A DNA stretch of 64,000 nt from an uncultured Bacteroidales bacterium (GTDB lineage: Bacteria; Bacteroidota; Bacteroidia; Bacteroidales; UBA932): NCBI GenBank assembly GCA_900318445.1, contig ONKO01000001.1, forward strand, positions 310,001 to 374,000, read 5' to 3'. A program made the position numbers and the translations under genes. Position 1 is the stretch's first letter. The number at the start of each line of letters is the position of its first letter. Shown here in pieces: positions 59,723 through 64,000 of this stretch. The notes beneath the pieces are model-generated. The model was not told where the DNA came from and did no database searches. It saw only the letters and a program-made list of their open reading frames with translations.

Positions 59723-59730
59723 CAAAATTA
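59723..59730 (-). promoter_or_regulatory. -7 box of dacB, 5 nt before the ATG
   Basis: TAATTTTG on the minus strand, five bases, ATG at 59717. Confidence 0.52.
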
Positions 59731-59776
59731 CGCCTTTTTTCGCATAAATGATGCCAGCCCGGTTCCCGCCGTTCCC

Positions 59777-59868
59777 GAAATCGGACAAAATCGGCGAAAA
59801 TGCGCGATTTGGCGTCGGCCGTTGTGTGAAATCGGACAAAATCGACGAAAATGCGCGATTTGGCGTCG
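59777..59868. repeat. Two direct copies of a 41-bp intergenic repeat
   Basis: Copies at 59777-59817 and 59828-59868 differ by one base and are 51 bp apart. Each holds AAATCG and CGATTT arms that could pair. They fill most of the gap between dacB and the lipid kinase gene. Confidence 0.8.
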
Positions 59869-59885
59869 ATGGCCGATGGCAAGGC

Positions 59886-59904
59886 GGCCGATGCAAAGTC
59901 GGCC
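59886..59904 (-). terminator. GGCCGA hairpin after the lipid kinase gene
   Basis: GGCCGA (59886-59891) pairs with TCGGCC (59899-59904) around a 7-nt loop, 2 bp past the stop of the kinase gene. There is no U tract. It is built from two inverted copies of a word that is very frequent in the window. Confidence 0.35.
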
Positions 59905-59906
59905 CC

Positions 59907-60767
59907 CTATATACTGTGGTGTTTGGGAACCAGAACTTTGAGCGCCCCGGGAACGATTTCCATTTCTATGTGCGTTCCGGCCTCAATGGGGTCTCCGTCA
60001 TAGTGGATAGGGCCGGGCTTCTCGCGGTCGATGGAAATGTGGCGCCCCGTGAGGGTCTGGACGTGGTGGCTGGTATGGGCGCGCCCGTCCATGAGTTTGG
60101 CGGCCAGAACGGGAATCTCGCGGGTACGGAACGGTTTTACGATCACCAAGTTCAGGAGCCCGTCCTGTACCGAGGCAAGGTCTGCGATGCGGGCCTGGTT
60201 CCCCCACTGGTTGGCGTTCCCGACCGTTACGAGCACGGCCGGTGTTGTAATGACGGTTCCGTCAATGTCTATGGTGTACTGCTGGGGGCGGAAGTGCTTC
60301 CAGAGCTGCCAGGCCAGCACAATATAGGTGATGAGCCCGCGGCGGGTAGAGGCGGCGAAGCGCCAGGCTACGTCGGCATCGAGTCCCATGCCGGCCGTGC
60401 AGAAGAACGGCTTCCCGTTCACGCTGCCGCAATCCATGTGCGTGATGACGCCGCTGTTGAGGGTGTTGATTACCTGAATGGGCAGGGGCGGGATGCCCAG
60501 ATGCAGGGCCAGGCCGTTGCCGCTTCCGCAGGGGATGATGCCCAGTGCCTTGTCGGTACCCATGAGCCCGCGGGCCACTTCGTTCACGGTGCCGTCTCCT
60601 CCCATAGCCACCACGACGTCGGCATCGGCCTCCCGGGCCAGCTCCGTCGCATGGCCGGGGCGCTCCGTGTATGCAACAGAATAAGAGGGCTGAAGGAACG
60701 TATGAAGAACCTTCAGCCACTCGCGTTTTCTTTTTCCTCCCGAATGCGGGTTAACGATAAGCAGCAT
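59907..60767 (-). CDS. Diacylglycerol kinase-family lipid kinase (YegS/DgkB-like)
   Basis: 286 residues from the ATG at 60767. The DAGK catalytic domain fills the N-terminal half: MLLIVNPHSGGKRKREW, the ATP motif VVAMGGDGTVNEVARGL and IIPCGSGNGLALHLGIP. The C-terminal half holds CGSVNGKPFFCTAGMGLDADVAW, VTVGNANQWGNQARIADLA and a lipid-kinase end with YDGDPIE. It phosphorylates a membrane lipid such as diacylglycerol; the exact substrate is unknown. A GTG at 60776 lies 4 nt after the -7 box and is an alternative start. Confidence 0.88.
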   Translation of the reverse strand: MLLIVNPHSGGKRKREWLKVLHTFLQPSYSVAYTERPGHATELAREADADVVVAMGGDGTVNEVARGLMGTDKALGIIPCGSGNGLALHLGIPPLPIQVINTLNSGVITHMDCGSVNGKPFFCTAGMGLDADVAWRFAASTRRGLITYIVLAWQLWKHFRPQQYTIDIDGTVITTPAVLVTVGNANQWGNQARIADLASVQDGLLNLVIVKPFRTREIPVLAAKLMDGRAHTSHHVQTLTGRHISIDREKPGPIHYDGDPIEAGTHIEMEIVPGALKVLVPKHHSI

Positions 60768-60780
60768 CCTTTTCACGCTG

Positions 60781-60788
60781 CAAAGATA
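60781..60788 (-). promoter_or_regulatory. -7 box of the lipid kinase gene
   Basis: TATCTTTG on the minus strand, 13 bp before the ATG (4 bp before the GTG alternative). Confidence 0.5.
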
Positions 60789-60792
60789 CGAA

Positions 60793-62970
60793 TTATTTGA
60801 GCATGATGCTGCGGAGGTCGTCGATATCCTTCTGCGGCACGCCAATCTGGAGAAGGTATTTCACAATGCGCTCCTGATAGGTACCGGTGTCGGTTTTCTC
60901 GAAGATGGTCTTTCGCACCGACTTGAAGCTGTAGGTGGTGCGCACATGCTTGTACTCGTAGCCGATGACTTTCCCGTTGTCGTCCTTGATGGAAGACATG
61001 CCCCAGTCCGTGGGCGAGAAATAGGTGAGCTCGTAATCCTTGGCCATGTCGCTCTCGCTTACACCCAGGGCCCCTTCCAGGAGGATGGCAAGGGTGGCGG
61101 TGCGGTCGCGTCCGGCGGCGCAGTGGAAGTAGACGGGCTTCCCTTCCCGGAGACGGGCTACCACCCAGGAGAAGGTGTCCCTCACTTTGTCGGGGTTATC
61201 CCGCACCATGTGGTTGTAGCCGCTGTCAAATCCCGGAGCATAGAAGGCGACGCTGCTGCCGAGCGGTGAGCTGGAGGGTACGTCGGAGGCTTCCCGGAGG
61301 TCTACCTCGGCCCGGATGCCCTCGGCCAGCATTTCCTTCTTGCCGGCACTGCTGGTGCGGGAGCCGTGGATGGCGCCGCCGCGGTAGAGCTTGCGGTACA
61401 CGACGGTCTTTCCGCCCAGGCCCTTGTAGCCGCCAAGGTCGCGGCCGTTGCGCACGTTGGGCGCAAAGTACACCTGATGCAGCAGGCCGCGGGTCTCAAA
61501 CTGGCCGCTCTCTACGATACTGCCGCCGGCGGTTACCTGCCACTTGTACGTGACGCCGGGAACCAGGTTGGTGATGTCCTGCCTGCCCACGCCGCCGGAG
61601 AGGGAGTACTCCCGGCTCCAGTCGCCTTCGTAGACGCGAAGGGTCTGGCTGCCGGAAGCGGGTGTCCAGGTTATGGTATAGGTGGGCGGAATCTCGACGT
61701 CGTTCTCGCTGGGACCGCCGCCGGGATAGCCGATGACGCTGGAATAGCTGTATTCCTTGTCGGTGTCCGGGTTATTGGTGCAGGGGTAGTTCACTTCCTC
61801 CATGTATTTCTGGACATAGGAGTTGGTGGCGAGAAACGCTTCTTCTTGGGGGGCCGAAGGGTCTTTCCAGTCCAGGAGCACGCCGGCTATGGCCTTGGAA
61901 AGCGACCAGTTGGCGTCATCGGCCTCAATGTTCCAGTACATGGCGCCGCGAAGGTCCTTGTCCTTTATATACTGTGCCTTGAGTTCCACCGACAGGGCGT
62001 CGTCGTAGGTGAGCACCATCTGGCCGTTTTTCGTGAGGTAAGGGACCTTGGCAACGTCGTCCCACTTCTTCTCATATCCGTCGAAGACAATCTCGTTGAA
62101 GTCCACTTCCTTGTCTCCGTTGTGCCCGAAGAAGGGAATGCCCATCACAATCTTGTCGTAGGGAACGCCCTTGCCGAAGTGCCGTTTCACGGAACCGTCG
62201 CAGTTGTGGGAGTCTCCGCTTTTTGTCATGGAAGAGGGGTAGAGCGCGCCGTTGTGATACGGGGGCTTTCCCATGTCGTAGGTCATGATGTTCACCCAGT
62301 CCAGGTAGGGAAGGGCGGTGGCCCAGTCAATGTAGTCGGCGTTGGAGGCCGATGCCATGGTAATGAGCTTGTCGGCCCCCAGTACCTCGCGGAGGTCCTT
62401 CAGAAGGAGGGTGAAGTTCCCCTTGTCGGCGGGGGAGGAGGAAATGCCGGCCGATGAACTGGTGGGGTATTCCCAGTCCAGGTCAATGCCGTCCAGGTTG
62501 TATTTGCGGACGGCCGACGAGCAGTTCTGGCAGAACTTTTTGCGGTGCCCCGCATCGGCCGCCATCTCGCTGAAATTGCCGGCGCCCCAGCCGCCTACGG
62601 ACAGCATCACCTTGAGGGTGGGCTTCACCCTCTTGAGCCCGGCAATCTGCGAAAGACGGCTCTCGGTCTTGATGTCCAGGGTTTCGAAGTCGCTCTTGAT
62701 ATGGGCGAACGAGTAATTGATATGCGTCAGGTACGTCGGGTCCGGGAGGGTCTTGTCCCAGTATGTGGCGTACCCCACCACGATGAAGCCTTCCTTGGGC
62801 TGCGTGGGCGGAGGCGTCTCGGTGCCGCCGCTTTCTCCGGTTCCCGTGCCGCTGCCGGATTGCCCGGAAGACGGTTTTTGGGGCGGAGGTATGATGTATC
62901 CCTGCGGCTCCTTGCCGCAGCAGCAGGCCAGCTGAACCAGCACCAGAATGACGATGTGCTTGAATCTCAT
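60793..62970 (-). CDS. Lipoprotein fusing GH18 chitinase-type domain, Fn3-like domain and tyrosine phosphatase
   Basis: 725 residues. Lipoprotein signal ending VQLAC (Cys16), then a Pro/Ser/Gly-rich linker (about 20-60). The GH18 barrel (about 62-375) has FIVVGYATYWDK, LKVMLSVGGWG and a complete DGIDLDWE motif (Asp160, Asp163, Asp165, Glu167), so it should be active on chitin-like or other GlcNAc polymers. A stretch of linker and an Fn3-like domain (about 425-495: YTITWTPASGSQTLRVYEG, NLVPGVTYKWQV) follow. From about 500 comes a PF13350-type phosphatase: NVRNGRDLGGYKG, YRKLYRGGAIHG and the catalytic loop HCAAGRDRT with Cys617 and Arg623. Both catalytic sites are intact, and both would lie outside the cytoplasm. 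It is a single-gene unit. Confidence 0.9.
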   Translation of the reverse strand: MRFKHIVILVLVQLACCCGKEPQGYIIPPPQKPSSGQSGSGTGTGESGGTETPPPTQPKEGFIVVGYATYWDKTLPDPTYLTHINYSFAHIKSDFETLDIKTESRLSQIAGLKRVKPTLKVMLSVGGWGAGNFSEMAADAGHRKKFCQNCSSAVRKYNLDGIDLDWEYPTSSSAGISSSPADKGNFTLLLKDLREVLGADKLITMASASNADYIDWATALPYLDWVNIMTYDMGKPPYHNGALYPSSMTKSGDSHNCDGSVKRHFGKGVPYDKIVMGIPFFGHNGDKEVDFNEIVFDGYEKKWDDVAKVPYLTKNGQMVLTYDDALSVELKAQYIKDKDLRGAMYWNIEADDANWSLSKAIAGVLLDWKDPSAPQEEAFLATNSYVQKYMEEVNYPCTNNPDTDKEYSYSSVIGYPGGGPSENDVEIPPTYTITWTPASGSQTLRVYEGDWSREYSLSGGVGRQDITNLVPGVTYKWQVTAGGSIVESGQFETRGLLHQVYFAPNVRNGRDLGGYKGLGGKTVVYRKLYRGGAIHGSRTSSAGKKEMLAEGIRAEVDLREASDVPSSSPLGSSVAFYAPGFDSGYNHMVRDNPDKVRDTFSWVVARLREGKPVYFHCAAGRDRTATLAILLEGALGVSESDMAKDYELTYFSPTDWGMSSIKDDNGKVIGYEYKHVRTTYSFKSVRKTIFEKTDTGTYQERIVKYLLQIGVPQKDIDDLRSIMLK

Positions 62971-62996
62971 GTGCGTGTTACTGTTATGTGTCGCTA

Positions 62997-63004
62997 CAAA
63001 ACTA
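62997..63004 (-). promoter_or_regulatory. -7 box of the GH18-phosphatase gene
   Basis: TAGTTTTG on the minus strand, 26 bp before the ATG at 62970. It directly abuts the hairpin of the upstream gene. Confidence 0.45.
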
Positions 63005-63039
63005 GCGGATTCCGCAACAGAGAAAGTCGCAGAATCCGC
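63005..63039 (-). terminator. Hairpin after the Na/Pi cotransporter gene
   Basis: GCGGATTCCGC (63005-63015) pairs with GCAGAATCCGC (63029-63039) with one wobble pair and a 13-nt loop, 27 bp after the stop. U-tract not evident. Confidence 0.5.
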
Positions 63040-63066
63040 AGATTGTGTCTATTTTTGCGTAGAGAC

Positions 63067-64000
63067 CTATTTGTCGTGCGATTCTCCCACGCGGGCTTCC
63101 ACTACGTTGATCACGTAGTCTCCGGTGCGCTCGCACTCGCTGATGAGGTCTGTGAATACGGTGCCGTTGTCGTAGCCGTAGATATGCTTGTCCAGGGCGT
63201 CGATATTCTCCTTCTTGAGGCGGTTGCGGCACTCGTTGATGCAGGCTTCGATGTAGGCCGACTTGCCAAGCCCCACCGTCCCGCGCGGGCTGGAGAGCAC
63301 CAGGTTCATCTGGGTGAGGGCCTCTTCCAGGAGCTGTACCATCTCGGTGCCGCCCTTCAGCTGCTTCTCATCAAACTCTACCTTGTTGTCGCGCTTGCGC
63401 TTAAGGATGCGGGCCAGGTTGAAGAAGCTGTCGCCCACGCTCTCGAGTTCACCGATCTGGCGCAGCATGGAGCGGATTTCTTCCTTGGTTTCGTCGGAGA
63501 GGTGCGCCTGACCCACTTCACCGAGATAGCGGCCAATCTCGGCCTCCATGCGGTCGGACAGGTCTTCGTACTTTTCGATACGGTCAAACAGTTTGGGGAA
63601 TTCTTCGTCGCTGCTCTTGTACAACTCCCTTACGAGATCATACATATACTGCATCTTCTGGCCAAAGAGAACAATTTCCTTCTGGGCCTGCAGCACGGAG
63701 ATTTCGGGGGTTTTCATGAGACCGCCACGGATATACTGCAGGCGGAATTCGTCCTCTTCTTCCACTTTCCTTGGCTTGATGATAAAACACACGAACTTTT
63801 CAATCTGGGGGATGAACCAGATGAGGATGGCGGTGTTGATTACGTTGAAGAAGGTGTGGAAGGTAGCCAGGGCAAAGGAGAGCTGGGTGGGGCTCTGCTC
63901 GGGGGCTTCGGAGTCCAGGCCCACGATGCCGCACACCATTCTCACGAAGGGGAAGAAGAAGATGAGCACCCAGCACACGCCGAAGACGTTGAACAGCATG
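63067..64000 (-). CDS. Na/Pi cotransporter family protein, C-terminal part (cut by window edge)
   Basis: The gene enters from the right edge and about 311 C-terminal codons are visible. The first part has membrane segments (FNVFGVCWVLIFFFPFVRMV, SFALATFHTFFNVINTAILIWFIPQIEKFV). The segment ALATFHTFFNVINT is the QSSS-repeat-adjacent signature of Na/Pi cotransporters. From about residue 95 a long helical PhoU-like domain follows (RYLGEVGQAHLSDETKEEI, VGDSFFNLARIL, ISECERTGDYVINVVEAR). It moves inorganic phosphate with sodium across the inner membrane. The Met at 63999 is internal. Confidence 0.88.
   Translation of the reverse strand, partial: MLFNVFGVCWVLIFFFPFVRMVCGIVGLDSEAPEQSPTQLSFALATFHTFFNVINTAILIWFIPQIEKFVCFIIKPRKVEEEDEFRLQYIRGGLMKTPEISVLQAQKEIVLFGQKMQYMYDLVRELYKSSDEEFPKLFDRIEKYEDLSDRMEAEIGRYLGEVGQAHLSDETKEEIRSMLRQIGELESVGDSFFNLARILKRKRDNKVEFDEKQLKGGTEMVQLLEEALTQMNLVLSSPRGTVGLGKSAYIEACINECRNRLKKENIDALDKHIYGYDNGTVFTDLISECERTGDYVINVVEARVGESHDK

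Noticed and set aside
59718..59882. N-terminal extension of dacB with a duplicated DAKSRIF segment
   Set aside because: It is encoded by the intergenic 41-bp repeat and lies upstream of a -7 box placed 5 nt before the ATG that starts a normal signal peptide.

Overview
The window looks like chromosomal DNA of a GC-rich member of the Bacteroidota, most likely a gut-type Bacteroidales. The evidence is two SusC/SusD pairs, a FecR anti-sigma plus ECF sigma pair, a hybrid two-component regulator, type III glutamine synthetase, and many promoters with the Bacteroidota -7 box TAnnTTTG, some with a -33 TTTG about 20 bp upstream. I cannot assign a genus. Both edges cut genes: glnN on the left and a Na/Pi cotransporter on the right. 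I saw no rRNA, tRNA, CRISPR array or intact insertion sequence.

Region by region: 1-16.2 kb is housekeeping (glnN, DUF456 protein, aminopeptidase P, an archaeal-type S-adenosylhomocysteinase with NhaA and FabG, a Zn/Cd-type ATPase, YhhN, RsmE, ComF, then a plus-strand run of small protein-mutL-rhomboid-EEP hydrolase-tsaC-ispF). 16.2-17.2 kb is a repeat-filled gene desert with an 82-bp tandem repeat in two arrays and a 223-bp inverted-repeat element between them. 17.8-32.7 kb is a polysaccharide utilisation locus (PUL) that reads as a high-mannose N-glycan system: a GH92-GH125 fusion, an EndoH-like GH18, two further glycan-binding lipoproteins, a Big2 lipoprotein, SusC/SusD, FecR, and an ECF sigma gene at the far end. 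32.8-44.6 kb is a second PUL: a membrane-bound AraC-type regulator, an HTCS that lacks its ATP-binding kinase domain, SusC/SusD, a degenerate GH18-like lipoprotein and a GH16 beta-glucanase. 44.6-52.5 kb holds radA, a polyphosphate-type cluster (beta-helix lipoprotein, VTC, DUF4956, DUF2490), a GH28 enzyme and a membrane LytTR regulator. 52.5-64 kb is envelope biogenesis: galE, an OstA-like protein, two SurA/parvulin-type proteins, PBP4, a lipid kinase, a GH18-phosphatase fusion lipoprotein and the Na/Pi transporter.

How it works together (inference): in PUL 1 the endo-acting GH18 would release glycans at the cell surface, the binding lipoproteins and SusC/D would import them, and the GH92-GH125 fusion would strip alpha-mannose, under sigma/anti-sigma control. 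PUL 2 would handle beta-1,3- or mixed-linkage glucan. The most unusual items are the HTCS without an ATPase domain, the chitinase-type GH18 fused to a tyrosine-phosphatase domain, the repeated placement of the -7 box 5-8 nt before start codons (leaderless mRNA signature), and several families of intergenic repeats.
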